Made by a program: the position numbers and the translations under genes. A stretch of 64,000 nucleotides of DNA from Myxococcales bacterium (GTDB taxonomy: Bacteria > Myxococcota_A > Polyangia > Palsa-1104): contig PNAM01000117.1 of assembly GCA_003170275.1 (NCBI GenBank), positions 64,859-128,858 on the forward strand, read 5' to 3'. Shown here one piece after another: positions 1 to 8,367 of the stretch (its first letter is position 1; the number at the start of each line of letters is the position of its first letter). Under the pieces are notes generated by a model. That model was not told where the DNA came from. It saw only the letters and a program-made list of their open reading frames with translations, and did not search any database.

Positions 1-273
1 CGGCGCGCCGGTCTTCGGAATCAGCCCCGCGCCGGCCATGTCGAACTGGTTGCCGCCCGAGCCCACGCTCGCCACGCAGCGACCTTCGCCGGGCTGCGAG
101 CCCGCCACCGCGGTGCACGTCGCGCCGTCGGGGCACGCCGGGTTGTCCGGCGAGGTGCCGTCGGCGGCGAGATGGCAGTAGTAGCCGATCGGGCCGAGCG
201 CCGGGCTGTAGCAACTGGCGGCGAGCGCTGCGAAGGCGGCGCCCGTCGAGAACACGATGAAGCTGATGCGCAT
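1..273 (-). CDS. Secreted cysteine-rich lipoprotein, 3' end outside window
   Basis: Partial gene: the ATG is at 273 and the reading frame runs off the left edge after 91 codons. The product opens with a basic-hydrophobic export signal (MRISFIVFSTGAAFAALAAS) followed directly by Cys21, so it is plausibly a lipoprotein although the lipobox (LAAS-C) is weak. The mature part has regularly spaced cysteines (C-x12-C-type spacing, PACPDGATC) as in small myxobacterial surface lipoproteins. The leader AAGGAACCAAG just before the ATG is nearly identical to the one before the neighbouring TPR gene (AAGGAACCAAC), and the 29-bp gap suggests a shared operon. No domain family recognised; function unknown. 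Confidence 0.7.
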   Translation of the reverse strand, partial: MRISFIVFSTGAAFAALAASCYSPALGPIGYYCHLAADGTSPDNPACPDGATCTAVAGSQPGEGRCVASVGSGGNQFDMAGAGLIPKTGAP

Positions 274-302
274 CTTGGTTCCTTTGTTCGTCTAGTCTAG
301 GT

Positions 303-1721
303 CTAGAAGGAGAAGCCCGCGCCCACGCCCGCGAAGCTCTTCCCGGCGGTGGGCACGATGTACCACGGCTTGGCCGACGACTCTTCCTCGACCGGCTCGA
401 CGCGGCGCTTGCGGCGCTTGTGCGGCTTCTCGGACGGTCCCTTCTGGATGATCACGTCGGCAACGATCATCGCCACGCCGCCGACGACCGCCAAGGCGCC
501 CACGCCCTCGAGGATTCCGCCGACGAGGTCGAAGGTCTTGCCCTGGCTGGCCACGTCGGCTTCCTGCGTGCCGCCCGCGTTGGGATCGTTGTTGAAGAAG
601 ATGTGGTTGTTGTTGGAGTCGACCGGGTTCTGACTGTCGCCGCTGATCTGATCCGACTTCTGCTTGGCGATCGACGACATCGCGATGCCGCCCGCGAGCG
701 CGCCAAGGCCGACGGCGGCCGTGACGATGCCGCCAATCATCAGCCCGCTCATCCCCTTCCTCGGCCCGCGATCCACGCGCTGCTTGCGCGGGTGCTCGTC
801 GTCCGAAACGCTGCCCGGCATCGGCGCCGTCTCATCGTCGAGATCGCGCTTTGTGGCCTTCTTACCGCGCGGCTCGTCTTCGCTGGCCGGCTCGCGCGGC
901 TCGGCCGTCTCGCGCTCGCGGCGCTCGTCGATCGACGCCAGCACTTGCGGCGGCGCGCTCGGATCGACCATCACCACGTTCGGGTTCGACTGGCTGCCCG
1001 AGTTCTTCACCACCGTGCCCGCCGGATCGCGCGCTTCGATGTAGTACTGGATCGCCTTGCCCTGCACCGCTTCGCCCGGGATGCGGCCGACCTTCTCCGG
1101 CCCGCGCCGCTTCATCAGCACCGGCTTGAAGTTCTCCTCGCCCGCGCCGCGGTAGTAGACGTAGACCTTGACGCCCTTCATCACCGGAGTCGAGACGCGC
1201 ACGTCGAGCGGCGTATCGGGCGGCGCCGCGTCGATCACCGAGTGCGACCACTCCTGCGGCAGCGCGACCGGCTTGGGCGGCGGCGGCGGCTCTTGCGTCG
1301 TGGCTTCTTCCTTGCCCGCGCTCTTGTTGTCCGAGGGCGGCACCACACCGCCGCCGTCCTTCTCCGCCTTGATCTCGCCGATGGTCTTTTCCACCTCGGA
1401 TCGATCGCGCGCATCGGCCGGCGCCTCGTCGAGATACTTCTTGTAGAAGTGCAGCGCCAGATCGAGGTCGCCCATCTTGCGATAGGTGGCGCCGATGTTC
1501 AGGAGCAGCGCGGGAATGCGCTTGAGAAGGTAGGCCTTCTTCAGCTCCTTGATGGCGACGTCGTACTTGCCCGTCTTGTAGGCGTCGAGGCCGAGCTTGT
1601 AGTGCTCCTTGGCCATCTTCGTGACTTCCGCGTCTTCGGAGTCCTGCGCGTGGGCGATGACGGGAGTCGCACACACGAGAGCGACCAGCGCTACCGAGGC
1701 CCTAAGGCGAACACTTTTCAT
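303..1721 (-). CDS. Exported TPR-repeat protein with C-terminal membrane segments
   Basis: A 472-residue protein with a clear signal peptide (residues 1-25, ending VIAHA). Residues about 33-115 form tetratricopeptide repeats (EHYKLGLDAYKTGKYDVAI, then NIGATYRKMGDLDLALHFY), a protein-interaction fold. The middle (about 120-320) is Pro/Glu/Arg-rich and contains a beta-strand-like stretch around VYVYYRGAGEENF. Two glycine/alanine-rich hydrophobic segments follow near 325-350 and 400-425, then a basic tail. The overall plan (TPR, disordered linker, Gly-rich hydrophobic segments) is common in myxobacterial periplasmic proteins. It lies 50 bp downstream of the kinase-like gene on the same strand, so the two are probably cotranscribed. 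Specific role unknown. Confidence 0.85.
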   Translation of the reverse strand: MKSVRLRASVALVALVCATPVIAHAQDSEDAEVTKMAKEHYKLGLDAYKTGKYDVAIKELKKAYLLKRIPALLLNIGATYRKMGDLDLALHFYKKYLDEAPADARDRSEVEKTIGEIKAEKDGGGVVPPSDNKSAGKEEATTQEPPPPPKPVALPQEWSHSVIDAAPPDTPLDVRVSTPVMKGVKVYVYYRGAGEENFKPVLMKRRGPEKVGRIPGEAVQGKAIQYYIEARDPAGTVVKNSGSQSNPNVVMVDPSAPPQVLASIDERRERETAEPREPASEDEPRGKKATKRDLDDETAPMPGSVSDDEHPRKQRVDRGPRKGMSGLMIGGIVTAAVGLGALAGGIAMSSIAKQKSDQISGDSQNPVDSNNNHIFFNNDPNAGGTQEADVASQGKTFDLVGGILEGVGALAVVGGVAMIVADVIIQKGPSEKPHKRRKRRVEPVEEESSAKPWYIVPTAGKSFAGVGAGFSF

Positions 1722-1771
1722 GTTGGTTCCTTGTCAGGTTGTGCGACGGGCGAATTCGGCGCTTGTACCGC

Positions 1772-3781
1772 CTACTGGGCGAACGGGTCAACCCAATCCG
1801 AGCCCTTCTGTTCTTTCTTGGCCGGCTTCGCAGCCGGTGCTGGCGCGGCCTTGGCCGGCTTCTCGGCCCTCGGAGCAGGCTCGCGTTCGACTGGCGCCGC
1901 TGCTGCCTTGTGCGGCTTCGGCTGCGCGACGTGCTTCTTCGCGACCGGAGCCGCCTCGGGGGCGGGAGCGACGGCGGCGGGCTGCGGCGCGGCGGCGACC
2001 GGCTGCGCGGGCAGCGGGGTCACCACCGGCGCGGCGACCGGCTGCGCCGGCAATGCCGTGACCACCGGCGCTGCGGCAGCCGGCTGCTGCACGGCGACCG
2101 GCGCTGGCGCCGCCACCGGCGCTGGCGCGTACACTGGATTCTGCACGACCATCGGCTGCGCCGGCATCATGGTGCGGACCATCAGGAACACCAGTCCGGC
2201 GCCAATGATGAACGCGGCCAAGAGCCCGCCGATGATCACCAGCGGATTGGCGGTCCACGGAACGCTGACCGCGCCGGTCTGCATCGGCATCGGCGACGAG
2301 ACCACCTCGGTGCGCTCCACGCGACGGCGCGGCGCCGACGGCGGCGGATCGAGCGGCTCGGGCTCGGACTCGATGACCACCGGCTCCGGCGCCTGAACGA
2401 CGACCGGCATCGACTTGGTGGTCTTCTTCTTTTCCGCGACCGGCTTGGCCGGCTTGGCCTCGACGGCGCGAGGCTTGACGACGATCGGCGCCGACACGTG
2501 CTCCTGGCTCTCCAGGTGCTCTTCGGCCTCGTCGAGCAGCTCGACGTCGCCGGTGTGCAGGTCCCAACCATCGGACGTGGCCGCGGCGGGGAACGACGCG
2601 TTCGCCTGGCTGATGAAGTCCTCGAGCGAGGCCTCCACCGACTCCGACGAATTAGGGTTGTCCGAGCTACCGTTCTTCGAGCCGCCCTTGTCCTTGGCGC
2701 CGCCCGAGACCTGCAGCGACGGCGGTGGTGGCGTACGATCGTTGCGCACTTCGTTCCTCGTGCCGCGCGCGAGCTCGGCGAGATCGAGCTTCGGCATCGG
2801 CGTGGTGGCGTCAGGCGCCGAAAGGGCGGCCTGCTTCATCGCCCGCGCCTCGGCGGCGCGCGTGATGACTTGATAGGCGGCTGCATCGGTGAGCATGGTC
2901 GGCAGCGACTGCGCCCAGCGCTCGATCGCCAGCGCCAGCTGCTTGACCGTGCCGTAGCGCCCGGCCGGCGCCTTGACCAGCGCGCGCAGGATGATGCGGC
3001 CCAGCTCCTCATCGACGCCCGGCGGCGGCTGCGGCACTTCCGCGAGGTGCCGCATCATGACCTGGCCGTGGCTCGGGCCCGAGAAGGGCAGCGTGCCGGA
3101 GAACAGCTCGTACATCATCACGCCGAGCGAGTAGATGTCGGTGTGCGCGTCGGCCACGCCGCCGAACTGCTCGGGCGCCATGTAGAACGGATTGCCGACG
3201 ATCACACCCTTGTCGACGCCGCCGGCCAGCCGCGCCGCGCCGAAGTCGAGCACCTTGACGGTGAGCTTGCCAGCGCCCGGCGCGAGGAACACGTTGCGCG
3301 GCTTGAGCCCGCCGTGCACCACGCCCGCGGCGTGCGCGGCTTCGAGCGCCGTGCAAACCTGGCGCACGATCTCGAACGCCTTCTGCGGCGCGAGCGCGCC
3401 CGACTCCTCGAGGCCCGCCTCGAGATCGCAACCGACCAGCTCGTCCATCGCGTAATAGAACTGGCCTTCGTCGTCGAAGCCAGCGTCGTAGGTCTTCACC
3501 ATCTGCGGCAGATCGAGCGCGTTCAGCGTCTGCAGATCGGCCCACAGCTTGTCCGCGGCGTCCTTCTGGGACAGCTCGCGGTGCATCACCTTGACCGCCA
3601 TGCGAGAGCCGACGAGATCTTCGGCGCGGTACACCGAGCCCGTCGCGCCTTCGCCGATGTAGCTGGTGATCTCGTAGCCGCCGAAGGTGCGGCCCACCAG
3701 CGGCCCAAGGTCCTCGCTCGCTGGTATTGGAAGCGGAAGCGGAGTCTCAGAGGTCCCGCCGACAACTGGTCTCTTCGACAT
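1772..3781 (-). CDS. Membrane-anchored Ser/Thr kinase-like protein lacking the catalytic Asp (predicted pseudokinase)
   Basis: The kinase domain spans residues about 34-310. It keeps the glycine loop (GEGATGSVY), the ATP-anchoring lysine (MAVKV, Lys64), the DFG motif (179-181) and the APE motif (YMAPEQ). The catalytic-loop motif HRDLKPxN reads HGGLKPRN (156-163), so the catalytic Asp is Gly. A Ser/Pro/Ala-rich linker leads to one transmembrane helix (NPLVIIGGLLAAFIIGAGLV) and an outer Pro/Ala tail with a duplicated LPAQPVAAPVV-type unit. I chose ATG 3781 (669 residues) because GGAGGG lies 8 nt upstream; an ATG at 3814 has no such site. Known: such kinases are usually membrane receptors. Inferred: this one binds nucleotide or acts as a scaffold. 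Confidence 0.9.
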   Translation of the reverse strand: MSKRPVVGGTSETPLPLPIPASEDLGPLVGRTFGGYEITSYIGEGATGSVYRAEDLVGSRMAVKVMHRELSQKDAADKLWADLQTLNALDLPQMVKTYDAGFDDEGQFYYAMDELVGCDLEAGLEESGALAPQKAFEIVRQVCTALEAAHAAGVVHGGLKPRNVFLAPGAGKLTVKVLDFGAARLAGGVDKGVIVGNPFYMAPEQFGGVADAHTDIYSLGVMMYELFSGTLPFSGPSHGQVMMRHLAEVPQPPPGVDEELGRIILRALVKAPAGRYGTVKQLALAIERWAQSLPTMLTDAAAYQVITRAAEARAMKQAALSAPDATTPMPKLDLAELARGTRNEVRNDRTPPPPSLQVSGGAKDKGGSKNGSSDNPNSSESVEASLEDFISQANASFPAAATSDGWDLHTGDVELLDEAEEHLESQEHVSAPIVVKPRAVEAKPAKPVAEKKKTTKSMPVVVQAPEPVVIESEPEPLDPPPSAPRRRVERTEVVSSPMPMQTGAVSVPWTANPLVIIGGLLAAFIIGAGLVFLMVRTMMPAQPMVVQNPVYAPAPVAAPAPVAVQQPAAAAPVVTALPAQPVAAPVVTPLPAQPVAAAPQPAAVAPAPEAAPVAKKHVAQPKPHKAAAAPVEREPAPRAEKPAKAAPAPAAKPAKKEQKGSDWVDPFAQ

Positions 3782-3855
3782 TTCTGGAACCCTCCACCGG
3801 ACGTAGCCGGCCAAGTGCGCGAAGTCTACCCTCAGGTAGGGCTTTGTAGGAAGGG

Positions 3856-3878
3856 AAAAAGCACCTGCAAAAGCAGGC
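3856..3878 (-). terminator. Possible intrinsic terminator after the 70-residue gene
   Basis: Read on the minus strand the sequence is CCTGC-TTTT-GCAGG followed by TGCTTTTT: a 5-bp stem, 4-nt loop and T-run. It lies about 50 bp past the stop codon of the small gene at 3925-4137 and before the kinase-like gene, so it would separate the two transcripts. The stem is short, so strength is uncertain. Confidence 0.45.
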
Positions 3879-3898
3879 GGTTTGGCCGCCGCGGTGCG

Positions 3899-3914
3899 TT
3901 AAGAAATTTCTTAA
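3899..3914. repeat. 16-bp perfect AT-rich palindrome
   Basis: TTAAGAAATTTCTTAA is self-complementary over all 16 bases, with only two G/C pairs. It sits 11 bp past the stop codon of the 70-residue gene and about 118 bp upstream of the chosen kinase-like start. A perfect dyad like this is a plausible binding site for a dimeric regulator of the kinase/TPR operon; a structural role is the alternative. Confidence 0.5.
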
Positions 3915-3924
3915 TTGCGAGGGG

Positions 3925-4137
3925 TTATACGTAGACGGTGTTGAGATTCTCGAACTCGCTGGCGAGACGCTCGATCTCGCTCGACGGGAGATACCCCTTG
4001 CGGGCGACCGATTCGCCGAGGCGGGCCCCGGACATCCAGTGCTCGGCCAGCGCGTCGAGCAGCTGGCCCTCGTCGATGGCCTTGCGCTCCAGAAGAAAAT
4101 CGCCGAACCGGACCGGCTCGAGCTTCGTGATCGACAT
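3925..4137 (-). CDS. Small acidic protein resembling half of a MshEN/GspE N-terminal domain
   Basis: A 70-residue protein. Its two short helical units (FGDFLLERKAIDEGQLLDAL and LGESVARKGYLPSSEIERLA) follow the pattern 'LGxLLxxxGxIxxxxLxxAL', seen in MshEN/GspE N-terminal domains that bind cyclic di-GMP or nucleotides in larger ATPases. Here the unit stands alone. The start has a G-rich purine stretch (GGGGGAC) just upstream. The gene is followed by a hairpin with a T-run and is probably monocistronic. The family assignment rests only on the helical pattern and is tentative. Confidence 0.65.
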   Translation of the reverse strand: MSITKLEPVRFGDFLLERKAIDEGQLLDALAEHWMSGARLGESVARKGYLPSSEIERLASEFENLNTVYV

Positions 4138-4326
4138 CTGTTCGTCCCCCGACGATGTGACTAAACCTACACTGGCACACGAAGGAGTACCTTGTCAACG
4201 GTTGCTTACTGCGGCGTACTGAACGCAGGTAGGCCCCGCGACTCGCCCTTCCTTGCGCCGACAGGCGGGGGCGAGGGCCGGGGAGGCTTGTAACGGCAGC
4301 ACGAGATCGATACGCTGCGCCACCTT

Positions 4327-5574
4327 ATGTCCCCTCCCCCCACGAAAACGCGACGCGGTGCCCCTTCGTTCGAGCCGCGCGTGCGGCGCGGCGTCGTGCG
4401 CATCGCGGGCGACATCGCGACGCGGCTCAGGGCCGGACATCCGTACCTGTTCCGCGAGGCGCTCGGCGGACGGCCGTTGCGCGAGCCGGCGGGCGCGACG
4501 ATCGATCTGGTCGACGAAGCGGGCGAGTTCGTCGCGCGAGGCCTGTACGATCCCGACGGGGTGGTCGCGCTGCGCGTGATCACGCGCGATGCTGACGAGC
4601 CGATCGCCGCCGCCGCCGTCGAGCGAAGGGTGAACGCAGCGCGTCGCTTGCGCGAGCAGCTCATGCCCAAGCAGGGCATGACGGCGTACCGCGTGCTGCA
4701 CGGCGAGGGCGACGGGCTGCCGGGCGTGACCGTCGATCGCTACGGCGATCACCTGGTGGTCCACCTGTTCTCGCCGGCGCTCGAGCCGCTGCGCGAGTGG
4801 CTGTACGACGCGCTCGAGGCGGCGTGGAAGCCCAAGTCGATCTACGAGCAGCGACGGTTCAAACCGCTGGCGGGCGACGCTCCGCGCGGGCCGGCGACGC
4901 TCGCGCGCGGCGAGCTGGCGCCGGTCGAGATCGAGGTCGAGGAGTACGGCGTCAAGTTCGTCATCGACGTGACCGCGCCGCTCGGCACCGGGCTGTTCCT
5001 CGATCTGCGCGAGGGCCGGCGGGTGGTCGCCGAGCACGCGGCAGGGAAGCGCGTGCTCAACCTGTTCTCGTACACCGGCGCGTTCTCGGTGTGGGCGGCG
5101 CGCGCCGGCGCCAAGGAGATCGTGTCGGTCGATCTCGCGACCAAGGCGCACGGGCGCGCGCGGCGCAACCTACAGGTGAACGGCTTTTCCGAGGCCGGCC
5201 ACGAGTTCATCCCGGGCGATGCGTTCAAGGTGCTGGCGCGCATGTCCGAGCGCAAGCGCAGCTTCGATCTGATCGTGCTCGACCCGCCGTCGTTCTCGCA
5301 GGCCAAGGGGCGCGTGTTCTCGGTGCAGAAAGACTATCGCGAGCTGGTCGAGGCGGCGCTCGAGGTCACCGCGCCTGGCGCGCTGGTGGCGTGCGTGTCG
5401 AACACCATGAAGGTCTCGTCCGAAGAGCTCGACCGCGCCATCGGCGAAGCCTCGGTGCGCGCGCGCCGCATGGTCCGGATCGTCGAGCGGCGCGGACTAC
5501 CCGCCGACTTCCCCGTCGCTGCCGGGTTCCACGAGGGGCACTACCTCAAGTTCTTCTTGTGCGCCGTGGTGTAG
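4327..5574 (+). CDS. Class I SAM-dependent rRNA methyltransferase (COG1092, RlmI/RlmK-like)
   Basis: 415 residues, close to the ~400 of E. coli RlmI. A PUA-like RNA-binding domain comes first (from VVRIAGDIATRL), then a Rossmann methyltransferase with SAM motif NLFSYTGAFSVWAARAGA, the acidic ribose-binding residue in VSVDL, and DPPSFSQ motif IV. In the m5C enzymes a catalytic cysteine sits in SCSGLM. The equivalent stretch here reads CVSNTM, shifting the Cys by one and placing Asn-Thr next to it, so the modification may not be m5C1962. The family methylates 23S rRNA; the precise target cannot be read here. The 3' end overlaps the convergent gene by 34 bp. Confidence 0.88.
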   Translation: MSPPPTKTRRGAPSFEPRVRRGVVRIAGDIATRLRAGHPYLFREALGGRPLREPAGATIDLVDEAGEFVARGLYDPDGVVALRVITRDADEPIAAAAVERRVNAARRLREQLMPKQGMTAYRVLHGEGDGLPGVTVDRYGDHLVVHLFSPALEPLREWLYDALEAAWKPKSIYEQRRFKPLAGDAPRGPATLARGELAPVEIEVEEYGVKFVIDVTAPLGTGLFLDLREGRRVVAEHAAGKRVLNLFSYTGAFSVWAARAGAKEIVSVDLATKAHGRARRNLQVNGFSEAGHEFIPGDAFKVLARMSERKRSFDLIVLDPPSFSQAKGRVFSVQKDYRELVEAALEVTAPGALVACVSNTMKVSSEELDRAIGEASVRARRMVRIVERRGLPADFPVAAGFHEGHYLKFFLCAVV

Positions 5575-7355
5575 TCCCACTTTTCGGTTTCGGATTTCAG
5601 CGCGGCGGTGAGGGCGGCGAGCGGGACGAAACCGTGGAGGAGCGGTTTGCCGGCGATCGTGGCTCCGGCGGGTTGGCGCGCGCTGGCGGGGGCGACGTCG
5701 AGAGTGACGGTGGTGCCGGCGGTGCGGGCGAGGTGCTCGAGATCGGTGCGCGTGCGCAGGAGGAGCGGGCAGTTGTAGCCATGGCGGATGGTGACGGGGA
5801 GCGCGCCCTCGTGCGCCGCCTCGGCGGGATCCCAGATGCGCGCGTTCGAGGAGACGGCGGTGTAGCTGCGCTCCCAGAGCAGCAGCTCGCCGCGGCGGCC
5901 GCGTTCGGTGAAGCCGTGGCGCTCGAGGCCCGACGGATAGAGGAAGCGCTCGTCGGTGGTGGCGAGCGTGAGCAGCCCGTCGATGCCGGCGGCGCGGGCG
6001 TCGGCGTCGAGCGCGGCGAACAGGCGCGCGCCCAGGCCCTGGCCGCGGCGATCGCGGGCGCGCCACGGGCAGAAGACGAACCAGCGGTTGCCTTCGGCGT
6101 AGACCGGGTAGTGCGCGTCGGCGAGCGGCGCGTACAAGAGGTGGCCGACCAGCAGCTCGCCGTCGTAGAGCAGCTTGCCGCGGAAACCGCTGCCGAGCTG
6201 CGGGCGGAGCTGATCGCGGCAGGTGGCGGCTTGGTCGTCGAGCGCCACCGGCAGATCTGCGACGCAGGCGAACAGCGACGGGAGCTGCGCCTCGTCGAGG
6301 TCGCTGACCCGAAGGCGTGAGGCGCGGCGCCGCTCGTGCGCGGCGAGCGCGGCCTCGATCCCGTCGAGCCCGCCGGCCTCGGCCGCAGCCACTTCCTCGA
6401 CGAGCGCGTGCGCTTGATCGCGCGCGCTGTTGGTGAGCAGCAGATCCGGCGGCGGCGGGAACGGATGGCAGGCGGCGAGCTCGGCGAGCATGCCGGCCGA
6501 ACGGCGAAACGCGGCGCGTGCGGCGCGCAGGTCCACGCCCAGCGCGCTCTCGGCGTGCTCGAGCCATCCGGCTGCTGCTGCGCGCGCTTCGGCGTAGCGC
6601 TGCGCGGCGTAGGCCAGGCCGGCCGGATCGAGGTGGCCCGACTCGAGCGCGGCGAGCAGGAGGCGCCACGCGCCGAGGCCGGTAGCGAAGCCCGACAGCG
6701 TGGCGGCGGGCCCGCGACCGTGGGTGAGCGCCGCGCGCAGGCCGGCCAGCGCAGATTGCTCGTCGGAGATCGGCGCGGCTAGGGTGAGCTGGAGCGCGAA
6801 CAGCACGGGCACGTCGCCGTGGCCGAGCTGGGCGGCGTCGAGCTCGGGCGGCGCGAGCCCGTCGAGGATGCCGGACACCTCGAGCACTTCGCCGTCGAGG
6901 CCGCGCACCAGGCCGAACTCGGGCGCGTGCACACCCCACACCATCGTCGGCCGATCAGCGGCGAGGCCGTCGGCGATCAACACCAGGGCGCGTGCGCGCG
7001 CGGCGGCATGCAGCGTGGAGGTGGGCGGCTCGTTGCACGCCACCACGTGGGTCAGGTAGCCGAGGCGCTCGGCGGCGGCGGGGAGCTCTTCGCGCCACGG
7101 ATAGGCGTGCGGGCCGGCGAGCGTGACCTGCGCGTCGAGCGAGGTGCGGAACGCGAGCCCCGACGCGCCCGCGACCTGGTGCACCGGGCGGCGATCGCCG
7201 AACGTGCGCGCGCACGCGGTCAGCGCGGCGGCGGCGGTGTCCCACGAGCGCGGCAGACGAACGTCAGGTGGTAGGGAGCGCGCCAATCGGCGTGAGTCTA
7301 GCAGCCCGCTCGATGAACGTGCGTCAGACCTTGCGGATCGCGTCGGCGAGCTCAT
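5541..7355 (-). CDS. Large protein with GNAT acetyltransferase domain and unknown N-terminal region
   Basis: 604 residues from the ATG at 7355. The GNAT domain (about residues 375-510) is marked by the acetyl-CoA loop RDRRGQGLGARLF and a C-terminal LYPSGLERHGFTERG strand-helix. The first ~340 residues include a stretch beginning HQVAGASGLAFR that loosely resembles BtrH/C39-like N-terminal domains, then an alpha-helical region. The last ~90 residues are another unrecognised domain. The start is uncertain: ATG 7355 overlaps cheB by 32 bp and has no clear ribosome site. TTG 7286, 8 nt after a TAGACT hexamer, would give 581 residues. Substrate unknown. Confidence 0.75.
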   Translation of the reverse strand: MSSPTRSARSDARSSSGLLDSRRLARSLPPDVRLPRSWDTAAAALTACARTFGDRRPVHQVAGASGLAFRTSLDAQVTLAGPHAYPWREELPAAAERLGYLTHVVACNEPPTSTLHAAARARALVLIADGLAADRPTMVWGVHAPEFGLVRGLDGEVLEVSGILDGLAPPELDAAQLGHGDVPVLFALQLTLAAPISDEQSALAGLRAALTHGRGPAATLSGFATGLGAWRLLLAALESGHLDPAGLAYAAQRYAEARAAAAGWLEHAESALGVDLRAARAAFRRSAGMLAELAACHPFPPPPDLLLTNSARDQAHALVEEVAAAEAGGLDGIEAALAAHERRRASRLRVSDLDEAQLPSLFACVADLPVALDDQAATCRDQLRPQLGSGFRGKLLYDGELLVGHLLYAPLADAHYPVYAEGNRWFVFCPWRARDRRGQGLGARLFAALDADARAAGIDGLLTLATTDERFLYPSGLERHGFTERGRRGELLLWERSYTAVSSNARIWDPAEAAHEGALPVTIRHGYNCPLLLRTRTDLEHLARTAGTTVTLDVAPASARQPAGATIAGKPLLHGFVPLAALTAALKSETEKWDYTTAHKKNLR

Positions 7356-8367
7356 CGAGCCCGACCACCGCGTCGACGCAGCCAGCCTCGACCGCGGCGC
7401 GCGGCATTCCCCAGATCACGCACGAGTCCTGATCCTGCGCGAGCGTGGCGCCGCCGGCGGCCTTGATCAGGCGCAGGCCCTCGGTGCCGTCCTTGCCCAT
7501 GCCGGTCATGACCACGCCGACGCAGCGGCGGCCGAAGACGCGCGCCGCCGAGCGCATGGTGACGTCGGCCGACGGGCGCACGCCGTTGACCTCGGGCCCT
7601 TCGACGATCATCACGTGGCCGTCGGGCGAGAACTCGAGGTGGTGATCGCCGGGCGCGACCAGGGCCAGGCCGGGCTCGGGGTGATCGCCCGACTGGGCCT
7701 CGCGCACGCGCACGCGGCAGATCCCGTCGAGCCGCTCGGCGAGCGCCGCGGTGAAGCCGGCCGGCAGGTGCTGCACGATCACCAGCGAGACGGTGGTGTC
7801 GGCGGGGATCGCCGGCAGGAAGCGGCCGAGCGCCGCCGGCCCGCCCGTCGAGATCGCCACGACGACCACGCGCGGGCCCGCGGCCGTTCCGTGCACCGGG
7901 CGCGGCATGGTGATGCGCGGTTCGCCCGGCGGCAAGGAGACTGGCGCGGGCATGGCGCGCGGTACCGATTCGGCGGCGGCGAGCAGCTTGGCGATCAGCG
8001 CCGGCCCGACCAGGGTCATCTCGGCGGAGACCTCGCCGGTGGGCTTGGTGACGAAGTCGACCGCGCCTGCGGCCAGCGCCTCGAAGGTCTCCCGGGCACC
8101 GTCGCGCGTGTGCGCGGAGAGCATCACCACCGGCGTCTTGTGCGTGCGCATGATCTCGCGCACCGCGCCGGCGCCGTCGAGCACCGGCATGTTGAAGTCC
8201 ATGGTGATCACGTCCGGCCGCAGCGTCGCGACCTTGTCGACCGCCTCGCGCCCGTCCTTGGCCTCACCGATCACCTCGAGCCGCGGCTCCTTGGAGAGCA
8301 GCTTCTTGATCGCCGCGCGCATGAACAGCGAGTCGTCCACGATCAACACCCTAAAGCGCTTGCTCAC
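7324..8367 (-). CDS. cheB: Chemotaxis methylesterase/deamidase CheB
   Basis: 347 residues, the family's usual size. An N-terminal receiver (VLIVDDS; phospho-acceptor Asp57 in TMDFNM; Lys in VTKP) is followed by a CheB esterase domain with nucleophile Ser in AISTGGP, His in VIVQHLPAGF and Asp in VMTGMGKDGTEGL. It removes methyl groups from receptor glutamates and deamidates glutamines, acting opposite CheR. The start is GTG 8367: AAGGAG lies 6 nt upstream and GTGA overlaps the stop of the cyclase gene, so translation is coupled. It is the last gene of the chemosensory operon. Confidence 0.95.
   Translation of the reverse strand: MSKRFRVLIVDDSLFMRAAIKKLLSKEPRLEVIGEAKDGREAVDKVATLRPDVITMDFNMPVLDGAGAVREIMRTHKTPVVMLSAHTRDGARETFEALAAGAVDFVTKPTGEVSAEMTLVGPALIAKLLAAAESVPRAMPAPVSLPPGEPRITMPRPVHGTAAGPRVVVVAISTGGPAALGRFLPAIPADTTVSLVIVQHLPAGFTAALAERLDGICRVRVREAQSGDHPEPGLALVAPGDHHLEFSPDGHVMIVEGPEVNGVRPSADVTMRSAARVFGRRCVGVVMTGMGKDGTEGLRLIKAAGGATLAQDQDSCVIWGMPRAAVEAGCVDAVVGLDELADAIRKV

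Noticed and set aside
4193..4198. TTGACA on the minus strand upstream of the 70-residue gene
   Set aside because: No reasonable -10 hexamer lies 16-18 nt downstream.
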